Source: Nanobdellota archaeon (GTDB lineage: Archaea > Nanobdellota > Nanobdellia > Pacearchaeales > GW2011-AR1). From it: 33,796 bases of DNA. Within the stretch, counting starts at the first letter, position 1. Every line of letters starts with the position of its first letter. This document shows positions 1 through 10,027 of the stretch, one piece after another. The translations under genes and the position numbers were made by a program. The notes beneath the pieces were generated by a model. The model searched no databases. It worked only from the letters and a program-made list of their open reading frames with translations, and was not told the DNA's origin. Where the stretch lies: NCBI GenBank assembly GCA_018818285.1, contig JAHIRT010000063.1, positions 1-33,796 on the forward strand. The letters run 5' to 3'.

Positions 1-42
1 GAAGAAGTAATGGAAAGACTAAGAGAATTAGGATATACTTAA
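1..42 (+). CDS. 3' end of a truncated upstream gene (…EEVMERLRELGYT*)
   Basis: Frame 1 is open from base 1 to TAA at 40-42 and is convergent with the next minus-strand ORF. Confidence 0.4.
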   Translation, partial: EEVMERLRELGYT

Positions 43-290
43 GGAGAAAGCTGATTTTTAGATATTTTTTGCCCAACTATTATTAACTCTGGCCTTATTC
101 TTGGTATAAGCCATGAAACTAATTGCAAAGAATTATAATAACAAAAAGTGTTTATGTAATCCTTATAAATAATTTTTAGTTTATTTGTGAGAAAAAATTT
201 TTCTAACATTGGTTGAGTAAAAGAAAAATTATTGTGAGTATCAAGAGGAAAATCTTTGTTTAATTTAATATTCCATGAAGGATTATCCAT
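39..290 (-). pseudogene. 83-aa ORF resembling the C-terminal end of a class I SAM methyltransferase; probable remnant
   Basis: …HNNFSFTQPMLEKFFLTNKLKII…LIPRIRPELIIVGQKI resembles methyltransferase C-termini. No SAM-binding motif is present. ATG directly follows the stop of the GT8 gene, in the same frame. Confidence 0.35.
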
Positions 291-1298
291 TTAGGTTTTA
301 AAATTTCTTAATTCTTCTTCACTAAGATATCTAAATTCCTGCTGATTCTTAGAGGGCCTGCTAAAAATAGATTTTATCTTTAATTTTGTTTCCCAAGGAA
401 TTGGTTTTATAATCAATCTGAAAAGCTTGAGAATAAATCCTTTTAATGTTATTTTTGGATATTTTGCATTTTTCCAAGGAGTTTGCTTTAAGTAGTGCCA
501 GTATCTGTTTCTTAATGGATGAACTTTTTCATATATCCAAGGTTTTATTGTATAATGCACTATTTTTGGATTTGCGAGAATTTCATTTAATTTTTTTTCT
601 CCTATAACTTTTTTTAATTCCAGGCTTTTATAATAAAATGGATGAACTATGTTCCATTCATATGGAAGAGCTTTCCAGTCTTTTTGCATAATAAAATTTA
701 AGCCATCTTGGTCCTGAATTCTTATTTTATCTGGATTTTCTCTTATGAATTTAATTACATTTTTCAGGACATTGTTTTTCTTCCATTTAACACAATCAAC
801 TACCATAACACCAGAATTAAAGTATTTCTGGTTGTCTGGAAATCCTAAATTTTTTGCTGAGATTTCTTTTGTATATATTCCAACATCAGGAATAGCTCCA
901 ATGGTTTTATTATCTAAACTTATTTCATTTAACTCTTTTATATCTCCTTCTACTATTATGTCTGAATCAAGAATTATAATTTTTTCTATATTTTTTATTT
1001 TTTCTGCAAAAAGAAGCTTGCAGTAGATTATTGGAGTAAGATGCTTGCCTAATTTTAGTCCTTTGAATAAAAGCCAATCATTTACATCTGGTTTAATAAA
1101 ACTAAGTTTTGAACCAAAATCATCACAAATTTTTTTCATTAATTTTTTGCTTTTTTCATTTATACCACCGTCAAAAATATAAAAGTGGATATCTGAAGAA
1201 CAAGAACAATTCTTCATTATAGAAAACATCCAAACTCCTGTGTGCTGGGCATAATTCTCGTCTGCTATTGTTCCTATGTTAATAGAGTTATTTTTCAT
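291..1298 (-). CDS. GT8-family glycosyltransferase
   Basis: INIGTIADENYAQHTGVWMFSI N-terminus, LDSDIIVEGDI (DxD) and FNSGVMVVD motif. Confidence 0.85.
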   Translation of the reverse strand: MKNNSINIGTIADENYAQHTGVWMFSIMKNCSCSSDIHFYIFDGGINEKSKKLMKKICDDFGSKLSFIKPDVNDWLLFKGLKLGKHLTPIIYCKLLFAEKIKNIEKIIILDSDIIVEGDIKELNEISLDNKTIGAIPDVGIYTKEISAKNLGFPDNQKYFNSGVMVVDCVKWKKNNVLKNVIKFIRENPDKIRIQDQDGLNFIMQKDWKALPYEWNIVHPFYYKSLELKKVIGEKKLNEILANPKIVHYTIKPWIYEKVHPLRNRYWHYLKQTPWKNAKYPKITLKGFILKLFRLIIKPIPWETKLKIKSIFSRPSKNQQEFRYLSEEELRNFKT

Positions 1299-1439
1299 TC
1301 TTGTAGTTTAGTAAATCTAACCCTATATAAAGATTTCTGAAATTTTTTGATTATTTGGGATTATTTTATAACCTAATGACAGTAATAAAAAATTTAAGAT
1401 AGATTTATTAATTCAGTGTTCTGAAAATGAATATTTAAG

Positions 1440-2546
1440 ATGGGGGATAAAAAAGAAATTCTTGTTGTTGGAGCTGGAATAACTGGGCTGACTATTGCAG
1501 AAAGAATTGCAAATGTTCTTGGAAAAGAAGTTTTAGTTATAGACAAAAGAAATCATATAGGTGGGAATTGCTTTGATTTTTATAATAAACATGGAATTTT
1601 GATTCCTTTATATGGGCCACATATTTTTCATACAGATTATGAAGAAGTTATTAATTATTTAGATAATTTTACAGATTGGTATCCTTATGAGCATAAAGTT
1701 TTAAGCAGTATAGACGGCAAAACAATTGTTCCTATTCCTGTTAATATTGAAACTGTTAATAAAATTTTTAATAAAGAAATAAAAAATGCTGTTGCTATGG
1801 AAAAATGGCTTGAAAAAAATACTCCAAAAATTGATAATCCAAAAAATAGTGAAGAGTCTGCTATTTCAAGAATTGGAAAAGAACTATATGAATTATTGAT
1901 TAAAAACTACACAAAAAAACAATGGGATTTGTGGCCTCATGAATTAGGTCCTGAAGTTTTAAATAGACTTCCTGTTAGGCCAAATTTTAATGATCATTAT
2001 TTTTCAGACAAATATCAAGGAATGCCTAAAAATGGGTACACAAAAATGTTTGAAAATATGATTAAGAATAAAAAAATTAAAATTCTGCTTAACACAGATT
2101 TTTTTAAATTAAAACAAAAGTTTGGTAGCATAATTTTTACTGGAAAAGTTGATGATTACTTTAAAAATAATGGTTTAAATGAATTACAGTACAGGGCTTT
2201 AAAATTTGAATTTGAAACTTATAATAAAGAATTTTTTCAAAATTCTATGGTTGTTAATTATCCAAACACAGAGGAATTTACAAGGATTACAGAAAATAAA
2301 CATGCAACAGGACAAAGGCATCATAAAACAACAATAATAAAAGAATATCCTGGATGGGAAGGAGAGCCAAGTTATCCTGTTTTTTCTGAACAAAATAAAA
2401 AATTATATTTAGAATATGAAAAATTAGCAAAACAAGCTGAAAAAGAAAATATATTTTTCTTAGGGAGATTAGCAGAATTTAAATATCTTGATATGGATGA
2501 TGCTTTTAAAAATAGTTTAGATTTTTTTGAGAAGAAGATTAAATAA
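1440..2546 (+). CDS. glf: UDP-galactopyranose mutase
   Basis: FAD-binding GAGITG, DKRNHIGGNCFD, YGPHIFHT, RPNFNDHYFSDKYQGMPKNGYT. Confidence 0.95.
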   Translation: MGDKKEILVVGAGITGLTIAERIANVLGKEVLVIDKRNHIGGNCFDFYNKHGILIPLYGPHIFHTDYEEVINYLDNFTDWYPYEHKVLSSIDGKTIVPIPVNIETVNKIFNKEIKNAVAMEKWLEKNTPKIDNPKNSEESAISRIGKELYELLIKNYTKKQWDLWPHELGPEVLNRLPVRPNFNDHYFSDKYQGMPKNGYTKMFENMIKNKKIKILLNTDFFKLKQKFGSIIFTGKVDDYFKNNGLNELQYRALKFEFETYNKEFFQNSMVVNYPNTEEFTRITENKHATGQRHHKTTIIKEYPGWEGEPSYPVFSEQNKKLYLEYEKLAKQAEKENIFFLGRLAEFKYLDMDDAFKNSLDFFEKKIK

Positions 2547-2564
2547 AAAAAATAAAAAATTATT

Positions 2565-2924
2565 TTATGCTACTTGTTTTTGTGCTGGATTGTATTCAAT
2601 TAGTTCTCTTACTAATTCCCTTTCTTTTGGTGGGAGATTTCTAAGTGATTGTTGTAATGCATCAAAAGAAAACCCTTTCGCACTGAGTGATTCTTGAGTA
2701 CAATATCTATCAAATTCTTTTGCAAATGTTTCTAGAATAGGGCTTGTTTCTTTTCTAAATGCTCCTCTATGCTGACCTATAAGTGCAACTAAATTTCCAT
2801 TTGAAAAACAAACTTCATAATCAACACCATCACCAACCATACCATCTGTATCAGCATAGAACACACCCATATATGCGTCTGCAGTAACATTTTTTGCTTT
2901 TTTATCAGGAGACTGTAAAATCAT
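2565..2924 (-). CDS. hypothetical protein (119 aa)
   Basis: Intact ORF in its own intergenic space; no recognised family. Confidence 0.5.
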   Translation of the reverse strand: MILQSPDKKAKNVTADAYMGVFYADTDGMVGDGVDYEVCFSNGNLVALIGQHRGAFRKETSPILETFAKEFDRYCTQESLSAKGFSFDALQQSLRNLPPKERELVRELIEYNPAQKQVA

Positions 2925-3048
2925 ACAATGATTGTATGCTGATTTTTTTCATGATTTGTTTCTTTGACAAGTAGATACGAAAGATATATTATAGATTGTA
3001 TACTTTAGAGCATAATAATTCTTAAAAGTTGTTTTTATAAGATTTATT

Positions 3049-3867
3049 ATGAAAAAAGGAAATCTCGCAATTGTAAGCATGAGTTTTGTTAAACCAGAAG
3101 ATGCAGCATTACAAGAAAGAATACTTGGTACAATGAAAGCTTTTACAGATAGGGGATATCCTGTTTATGTTGCTGATGGGGGAAGCCCAGATGAATTTGT
3201 TAGGAATATTAAAGGGCTTGGTGTTAATGTTATAACAAAAGAAGAATTAATAGAATGTTATGGACAGCATCCAAAACTTCCTGGACAGCATAAGTCAGCT
3301 TATTTTGCTGCTCTTGATGATGGTGCAGAACATTGTTTATATTCAGAACCAGATAAAAAAGAATGGGCTGAATCAGGAAATTTAGAGTTGGCTGTTAAAC
3401 AATATTTTAATGAACAATTAGAACATGGAGAAATTGCAAGAACTCCTGAACAAATGCAGACTTTTCCTGCTGCACAACAAATAACAGAAGGAATTTTAAA
3501 TAAACAGCTTGGTTTATGGACTGGAGTTGAAGGAGATTATATTTATGGACCCCAAATATCTTCAAAGGGATTAATAGAAACAATTGATCATATTCCAAAT
3601 AATCCTTCTCTTGGATGGGCAACAGTTACTTGGCTTCCAATTATAGCAACTATGCGGGGAATGAAACTTGGAATGCTTAATTATGGATTAGGATGCCCAA
3701 CAGAACAGCAAACAGAAGTAACACAAGAAGATGTTGAATATAGATTAAAACAAGGCAGAGATAATTTAATGGGGATTAATACTGCTGTAGCATTGGGAAT
3801 AGAAAGTGAATTGGATAGAATAGGTATATTGAATCAATATATTCAAAGAAATGTTGATATTAAATAA
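3049..3867 (+). CDS. hypothetical protein, possibly GT-A-fold/glycosyltransferase-like
   Basis: N-terminus LAIVSMSFVKPEDAALQERILGTMKAFTDRGYPVYVADGGS resembles a GT-A Rossmann start. Family not certain. Confidence 0.5.
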   Translation: MKKGNLAIVSMSFVKPEDAALQERILGTMKAFTDRGYPVYVADGGSPDEFVRNIKGLGVNVITKEELIECYGQHPKLPGQHKSAYFAALDDGAEHCLYSEPDKKEWAESGNLELAVKQYFNEQLEHGEIARTPEQMQTFPAAQQITEGILNKQLGLWTGVEGDYIYGPQISSKGLIETIDHIPNNPSLGWATVTWLPIIATMRGMKLGMLNYGLGCPTEQQTEVTQEDVEYRLKQGRDNLMGINTAVALGIESELDRIGILNQYIQRNVDIK

Positions 3868-3876
3868 AAAATTATT

Positions 3877-5247
3877 TTAATTTTCTAAAGATTTCTGCTC
3901 ATCTTTTCTCAAACCTAATTTTGTTTTAAGGATTGTTTTAATTTTAAACAAGCAATAGCTAAAATGCCTGTTTTTCATGAGAAGCATTGCTTTTTTAAAA
4001 TATGTAAGATAAGATGTTTTGCTTAATTCATTAACTGTTTCTAAAAGCAATTTTGTTGGAACTTCACTTACATTAATGCTTCCTTGCTTTAAAGTACCAA
4101 ATTCTGCCCATTCATTAAGAGTTTTTGGGGCTTTCATCAAGCCTTGTTTAATACACAGATTATAAAGCTCTGTGTTTGGATAAGGAGTGAAAACTTTTAT
4201 ATCAACTGCCTCTGGCTTGTATTTTTTTATAAAATTTTCTGTTTGCTTAAGTTCTTTAATTGTTTCTGTTGGCAATCCAGCCATAAAACTTCCATCTACA
4301 AAAATTCCATATTTTTTGCATTGTTTTATTGCTTCAATATTCTGTTTGAGAGTTACATCTTTATGCAGAAAATCCAAAATTCTTTGGCTTCCTGATTCAA
4401 AGCCAAACTGCATGCTCCAACAGCCAGCTTTTTTCAGATTTTTCATAACTTTATCCTGGACTTGGTCAACTCTTTGAAAAATATGAAAGATTGCATTATA
4501 TTTTGATAATGCATTGCAAATCTTTTCTGTTCTTTTGCTTAAATTAGCAAAATTATCATCTGCAATTGTAAATTCCCTTATATTATATTTTTCCAAAACT
4601 TTTTTAATTGATTTTATTGTTTTATCTGTGTCGTAAAATCTTAAAGTTCTCCCAAGATTATAACAAAAAGTGCATCTTCCTGGACAGCCACGCGAAGTGA
4701 AAAAAGTTGCTACTGGATATTTTTTTACTTCAATCAAGTCATAATTTGGGATTGGCAAGTCTCCTAAATTTATAAATGGGTGCATTGGATTGTAATTAAT
4801 ATTTTTGATTTTCAGAATGTTCTTATTATCTGCTTTTTTTTTGTCAATTAAATCGCAAATTTCAAGCAGAGCAAGTTCTCCTTCTCCTCTAATAACATAA
4901 TCAATATATGGAAAATCTAAAAGTGATTTTGGCTCAAGAGTTGCATGAGTTCCTCCTATGATAACCAAAGCATTGGAATTTTTTTTAACAATCTCTGACA
5001 CCTGCATTATGTCCTTTAAGCCCTGAGAAGTATATGCTGTCATTCCAACAATATCTGGAGTGAATTTTTTTAGAATTGAAATTAGTTTTTTATTGTTATA
5101 ATAAAGATTTCTGTCTAAAATATTTGCTTTATGTTTTTTTTCATTTAATAAAGTTGCAAGTTCAACTAATGCCAAAGGCATCCATGGAGAAGTATTTTCA
5201 GGATTGTCTATATCATAATTCCCCTGAACAAATAAGACTTTTGCCAT
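3877..5247 (-). CDS. B12-binding-type radical SAM protein
   Basis: IIGGTHATLEP / DYVIRGEGE cobalamin-binding-like N-domain; TSRGCPGRCTFCYN CxxxCxxC motif. Confidence 0.9.
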   Translation of the reverse strand: MAKVLFVQGNYDIDNPENTSPWMPLALVELATLLNEKKHKANILDRNLYYNNKKLISILKKFTPDIVGMTAYTSQGLKDIMQVSEIVKKNSNALVIIGGTHATLEPKSLLDFPYIDYVIRGEGELALLEICDLIDKKKADNKNILKIKNINYNPMHPFINLGDLPIPNYDLIEVKKYPVATFFTSRGCPGRCTFCYNLGRTLRFYDTDKTIKSIKKVLEKYNIREFTIADDNFANLSKRTEKICNALSKYNAIFHIFQRVDQVQDKVMKNLKKAGCWSMQFGFESGSQRILDFLHKDVTLKQNIEAIKQCKKYGIFVDGSFMAGLPTETIKELKQTENFIKKYKPEAVDIKVFTPYPNTELYNLCIKQGLMKAPKTLNEWAEFGTLKQGSINVSEVPTKLLLETVNELSKTSYLTYFKKAMLLMKNRHFSYCLFKIKTILKTKLGLRKDEQKSLEN

Positions 5248-5334
5248 TTTTTACCAAATAATCTTGTTTTAAATAATTAATTATTCTTAAACATTACTAA
5301 TTAGATTTAAATATCTTAAATAGCAGATTATTAT

Positions 5335-6906
5335 ATGGAAGAGGAGAATACAAGGGCTGTTATTGGAAAAAATTCTTTCTGGGAATTAATATCTAAGATA
5401 ATTGAAAAAATTGGGGCTGTTGTATTCACTATAATTCTTGCCAGATTTTTGCTTCCTGAAAGTTTTGGGGCTTATAGTCTTACTATTTCTGTTGCATTAA
5501 TATTTATTGCAGCGATTAATTATTCGGTAGACAGAACTATGATGAAATATGTTTCTGATGCTTTAGGAAAAAAAAGAAAATCTCTTGCTTCAGCTTATTT
5601 TAAGTATATATTTAAAAAAAAGGTAATGTTTTCTTTGATAGCTTCTATTTTGCTGATAATTCTTTCTTATCCATTAGCAGTTTATGTTTTTAAAAAGCCA
5701 TTTCTTTTTCCTTCTCTTTTGATTTCAGGGGCATACATATTTGTTTTGGCCTTAGAAAGTTCTTATGAATCTTTATTTTATGTTTTCAAAAAAGTAAAAG
5801 GAAAAGCAATTAAAGAGACATTCAAACAGTTTTTCAGAATATCAACAATCTTAATTATTTTTTTATTTATTGCAAAGTCATATTATGTTGTAGGGGTTAT
5901 ATTTGGATTGATATTGACGAGTATTTTTGTTTTAATTTTCATTAGAAAATATATGGAAAAATCTGCATTTTTTATTTTTAAAAAAGAAGCAAAGGTAAAA
6001 ATTGACAAGAAAAGAGTAACTGGTTTTTTTTATTATATGCTTTTGATTAGTTTTATTGGAACTATTCTTTCTTATACAAATGTGGTTTTGCTTGGAATTT
6101 TTTTGCCAGATTCAATGTATATTGGATTATATAGCTCTGCAATAGCATTAATATGGGGACTTACTGGAATGTTAAATCTATCCTCTGTATTTTTGCCTGT
6201 TTTTACTCAAATCAAAGAAAAAAATCTTGAGGTAGGATTTAACAAGATTCTTAGATATTCATTAATACTTACAGTTCCTGCAGCATTTGGAATCTTAGCA
6301 CTTTCAAGGTACATTATTTTTTTTATTTATGGAGAGAGTTATTTAGAAGCTTCAATTATTCTTTCTGTTATGGCATTTATGATAATTGAAGGTGTTAATG
6401 GAAGCATTATCTTTACCTTATTTTCTGCAAAAGAAAAACTTAAGTACTTTACAAAAATTATAGCCTATACATTTTTTATGAATATAACTTTGAGCATTAT
6501 TTTAATAAAAGTTATATTAAGTTATACAAATTCTCAATTACTTGCTTCAACAGGAGCAGCAGTTTCAGCACTAATCAGCAATTATTTCTTTTTTATTCTT
6601 TTAATAATTGGATTAAAAAGGAAAATAAAAATAAAAATAGAATATGTTAATTTTGTCAAGCCACTTATAGCTTCATTAATTATGTTTTTTTCAATTTTGG
6701 GATTACTTAATCTTGTAAAAGACATTAATTTAATTTTTGGAATTTTTTTGGTTTTTGTGGGGGTTATTATTTATTTGTTGGTGCTTTTTGCTATCAAGGG
6801 AGCATGTATAGAAGACATTAAAACATTTATAGAGATTCTTCCGGCTACAAATCTTTATAAATTGAGGGCTTCTGTTTTAGATTATGGAAAAATCAAAGAA
6901 ATTTAA
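5335..6906 (+). CDS. polysaccharide flippase, Wzx/MOP-like
   Basis: About 12-14 hydrophobic segments; N-terminal FWELISKIIEKIGAVVFTIILARFLLPESFGAYSL typical of MOP flippases. Confidence 0.85.
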   Translation: MEEENTRAVIGKNSFWELISKIIEKIGAVVFTIILARFLLPESFGAYSLTISVALIFIAAINYSVDRTMMKYVSDALGKKRKSLASAYFKYIFKKKVMFSLIASILLIILSYPLAVYVFKKPFLFPSLLISGAYIFVLALESSYESLFYVFKKVKGKAIKETFKQFFRISTILIIFLFIAKSYYVVGVIFGLILTSIFVLIFIRKYMEKSAFFIFKKEAKVKIDKKRVTGFFYYMLLISFIGTILSYTNVVLLGIFLPDSMYIGLYSSAIALIWGLTGMLNLSSVFLPVFTQIKEKNLEVGFNKILRYSLILTVPAAFGILALSRYIIFFIYGESYLEASIILSVMAFMIIEGVNGSIIFTLFSAKEKLKYFTKIIAYTFFMNITLSIILIKVILSYTNSQLLASTGAAVSALISNYFFFILLIIGLKRKIKIKIEYVNFVKPLIASLIMFFSILGLLNLVKDINLIFGIFLVFVGVIIYLLVLFAIKGACIEDIKTFIEILPATNLYKLRASVLDYGKIKEI

Positions 6907-8521
6907 GATTTTGATAATTGTTCCAAGATATCCTTCTGATAAAAGAAGTGTTAATGAGGCTAATTTTAGATATCAATTTCCATTTGGATTAGCATATATT
7001 TCAGCTGTTTTAAAAAAAGAAGGATATGATACTGATATTTTAAATTTAAATCATTATAATGGCAGTACTGAAGAACTTATTAATAAAAAACTTGATGAAA
7101 AGAAATATGATTTTGTTGGGAGTGGTGGAAATGCAATGATTTATTATATTATTAAATGCATGATAAATTCTGTAAAAAAACACAAAACAAAACCAAAGTT
7201 TATTTTGGGTGGGCCAATAATCACAAGCGAGCCTGAACTTATTTTCAAGAGTTTAAAGCCAGATTTTGCTGTGGTTGGGGAAGGAGAAGAAACAATTGTA
7301 GAATTATTAGATTGTTTAGAAAAGAAAAAAAATATGGAAAAAGTAAAGGGGATAATTTATTTTGATAAAAATAGTAAAATGATTATGAATAAAAAAAGGG
7401 AGGTTATCCAAAATTTAGAAACTCTTCCATTTCCAGATTTTGATGGGCTTGAATTTGAGAAGTTTCTTAAGCATAGCCATTGCAATGATTTTTTTTATAC
7501 ACAATTTTTTGATTATCCAAGAATTTATCCAATATTTGGAAGCAGGGGCTGTCCTTTTAACTGCACTTTTTGTTATCATGAAGGAAGATATAGAAAAAGG
7601 TCGATAAAAAATATTATGAAAGAGCTGATTCCTGCAGTTAAAAAATATAAAATAAATATAATATACTTATATGATGAGTGTTTTTCCATAGATAAAAAAA
7701 GATTATATGAACTTTGCAAAGAGATTAAAAAATTGAGAAAGGAAATATCTTGGGATTTAAGATGGACATGTCAACTTTCAGCTGGTTATGTTAATAAAGA
7801 AGTATTAAAAGAAATGAAAAATTCTGGCTGTGTTATGATAAGTTATGGTTTTGAAAGCATGAGTCCTGAAGTTTTGAAAAGCATGAGAAAGCCAATTACT
7901 CCTGAGCAGATTGATACAATTTTTAAAGAAACCTTAAAACAAAAAATGGGAATGCAGGGATTTTTTATTTTTGGGGATATTGTAGAAACAAAAGAAACAG
8001 CTAAAATAACTTTAGATTGGTGGAAGAAAAATGCAAAAGGGCAAATAGGTTTGGGATTTATTCAGCCATATCCCGGAAGTGAGATATACAATCATTGCTT
8101 GAAAAAAGGCATAATCAAAGACAGATTAGAATACATAAAAAATGAAATCTCAATAGATCAGTGGCATAATATGACTGACAAGATGACTGATAAGGAAATT
8201 AAGAAATTAAAAAAAGAGATTTTGGGTTGCATGGCGAGATACTGCAAATTTGTAAAGCCAATTTCCATGAAAAAAGAAAAAGAAAATGTTTATGAATTCA
8301 AAGTCAGATGTCCTTATTGTGGAAAAATGCAGGATTACAAAAACTGTTTTGTGAAAAACAGGTATAGTTATGGATTTTATATGACTTGCAGGAATTGTTT
8401 TATGAGATTCTTTATAGTGAGTCTTATCCAAAAATTAGGATATAGATATTACCCCCAAGTCAGAGCAATAAGAGATTTACAAAGAAGATTTCATGAATAT
8501 TTCATAAAAAAGAAGTTATAA
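6884..8521 (+). CDS. B12-binding-type radical SAM protein with C-terminal zinc-ribbon-like domain
   Basis: FILGGPIITSEP / AVVGEGEET, GSRGCPFNCTFCYH; C-terminal RCPYCGKMQDY…YMTCRNCFMRF. Overlaps the flippase by 23 nt. Confidence 0.9.
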   Translation: MEKSKKFKILIIVPRYPSDKRSVNEANFRYQFPFGLAYISAVLKKEGYDTDILNLNHYNGSTEELINKKLDEKKYDFVGSGGNAMIYYIIKCMINSVKKHKTKPKFILGGPIITSEPELIFKSLKPDFAVVGEGEETIVELLDCLEKKKNMEKVKGIIYFDKNSKMIMNKKREVIQNLETLPFPDFDGLEFEKFLKHSHCNDFFYTQFFDYPRIYPIFGSRGCPFNCTFCYHEGRYRKRSIKNIMKELIPAVKKYKINIIYLYDECFSIDKKRLYELCKEIKKLRKEISWDLRWTCQLSAGYVNKEVLKEMKNSGCVMISYGFESMSPEVLKSMRKPITPEQIDTIFKETLKQKMGMQGFFIFGDIVETKETAKITLDWWKKNAKGQIGLGFIQPYPGSEIYNHCLKKGIIKDRLEYIKNEISIDQWHNMTDKMTDKEIKKLKKEILGCMARYCKFVKPISMKKEKENVYEFKVRCPYCGKMQDYKNCFVKNRYSYGFYMTCRNCFMRFFIVSLIQKLGYRYYPQVRAIRDLQRRFHEYFIKKKL

Positions 8522-8565
8522 TGTTTTACATAAAGACTTAAAAACTACTAATTTTTCAAAAACAA

Positions 8566-9993
8566 ATGAAAAATACTAAAATTGTTTTAATTAATCCGCC
8601 TATACAAATTAAAGAGATAGCTGGAAGTTTAGAAGAAATTGCGAACATTATCCCCCCTTTAGGAATTGGCTATATCGGAGCTGTTTTAAAAAAAGATGGA
8701 TTTGACGTCAAGATAGTGGATTGTATTCCATTAAAATTAACAAAAGAAAAATTAGGAGAGATTCTAAAAGAAACAAATCCTAATATTATTTCCTTTACTG
8801 CAACTATCCTCACTATAGGTCATGCAATTAAAACAGCAAAATATCTTAGAAGTATTTTTCCTGAAAAAATATTTGTAATTGGAGGTCCGCATTTTACTTC
8901 TTTGCCAGAAAAAACAATGAAAGAAAGTGATTTCGATTTTGGAATTTTAGGAGAAGGAGAAAATACTTTTCTTGAATTTGTTAATATGATTGAACAAAAA
9001 AAGAAAAACTTCTCAAAAATTAAATCATTAGTATGGAGAAAGTATGGGGAGATTGTAATAAATCCAAGGAGAGAATTCATAAAAAATCTTGATAATCTGC
9101 CTTATCCTGCAAGAGAGCTTTTTCCTCCATTAGAATATTATCAGCCCATGCCGGGAGGTTATAAAAGACTTCCTTTTGGGCATATGGTCACAAGCAGAGG
9201 TTGTCCTTATAGGTGCACTTTTTGTGATAGGAGTGTATTTGGAGAAAAATTCAGGGCAAGAAGTGCAAAAAATGTTGCTGATGAAATTGAGTTCTTAATT
9301 AAAGAATATGGAATCAAAGAAATCAAATTTTATGATGATTTATTTACTGCTGATAAAAGTAGAGTTATGGAGATTTGTGATGAAATAATAAAAAGAAAAA
9401 TAAATATCTCATGGAGCTGTTCATCGAGAGTCAATACAGTTGATTTTGAAATGCTTAAAAAAATGAAAGAAGCTGGATGCTGGCAGATAGATTATGGAAT
9501 TGAGTCTGGAAATCAGGAAGTTTTGAATAAAATGAGAAAAGGAATAACCTTAAAGCAGTCTGAACAGGCTGTTGAGTGGACAAAAAAAGCAGGGATAAAG
9601 GCAAGGGCTTTTATAATAATTGGAATGCCTGGAGAAACAAAAGAAAGTATAGATGATACAATTAATTTTGTGAAAAAACTGCCTTTAGATGTTGTTGCAT
9701 TTTATGCTGTGATGATTTATCCCGGAAATGAACTTTATGAAACAATTAAAAAACAGGGAAAGTTAATTCATGAGGATTTCTCACAATATTCTTCATTGAT
9801 TGATGTTGAGAACACAAAATTACATTATGTTCCTGAGGGTTTAACAGAAGATTATGTTAAAAAATCAATTCAAAGGGCTTACAAGGAATTTTATTTAAGG
9901 CCAGGATATATAATAAGACAAGCTTTATCAATTAGGAGTATAACAGATATAAAAAGATACTGGCAGGCTTTTAAGACAATTTTGGGAATGTGA
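8566..9993 (+). CDS. B12-binding-type radical SAM protein
   Basis: INPPIQ N-terminus, FVIGGPHFTSLPE, TSRGCPYRCTFCDR. Confidence 0.9.
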   Translation: MKNTKIVLINPPIQIKEIAGSLEEIANIIPPLGIGYIGAVLKKDGFDVKIVDCIPLKLTKEKLGEILKETNPNIISFTATILTIGHAIKTAKYLRSIFPEKIFVIGGPHFTSLPEKTMKESDFDFGILGEGENTFLEFVNMIEQKKKNFSKIKSLVWRKYGEIVINPRREFIKNLDNLPYPARELFPPLEYYQPMPGGYKRLPFGHMVTSRGCPYRCTFCDRSVFGEKFRARSAKNVADEIEFLIKEYGIKEIKFYDDLFTADKSRVMEICDEIIKRKINISWSCSSRVNTVDFEMLKKMKEAGCWQIDYGIESGNQEVLNKMRKGITLKQSEQAVEWTKKAGIKARAFIIIGMPGETKESIDDTINFVKKLPLDVVAFYAVMIYPGNELYETIKKQGKLIHEDFSQYSSLIDVENTKLHYVPEGLTEDYVKKSIQRAYKEFYLRPGYIIRQALSIRSITDIKRYWQAFKTILGM

Positions 9994-10027
9994 GAATGTT
10001 ATGACTGAGCAACAATTTAGGATATGA

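Noticed and set aside
745-1026. Plus-strand 93-aa ORF
   Set aside because: Antisense to a well-supported GT8 gene; low-complexity Phe/Ser/Ile-rich translation typical of an AT-rich shadow ORF.
2199-2393. Minus-strand 64-aa ORF
   Set aside because: Antisense to glf; no motif.
3407-3622. Minus-strand 71-aa ORF
   Set aside because: Antisense inside the 272-aa gene; no independent support.
4144-4477. Two plus-strand ORFs (83 and 96 aa)
   Set aside because: Both antisense to the B12-radical SAM gene and mutually overlapping.
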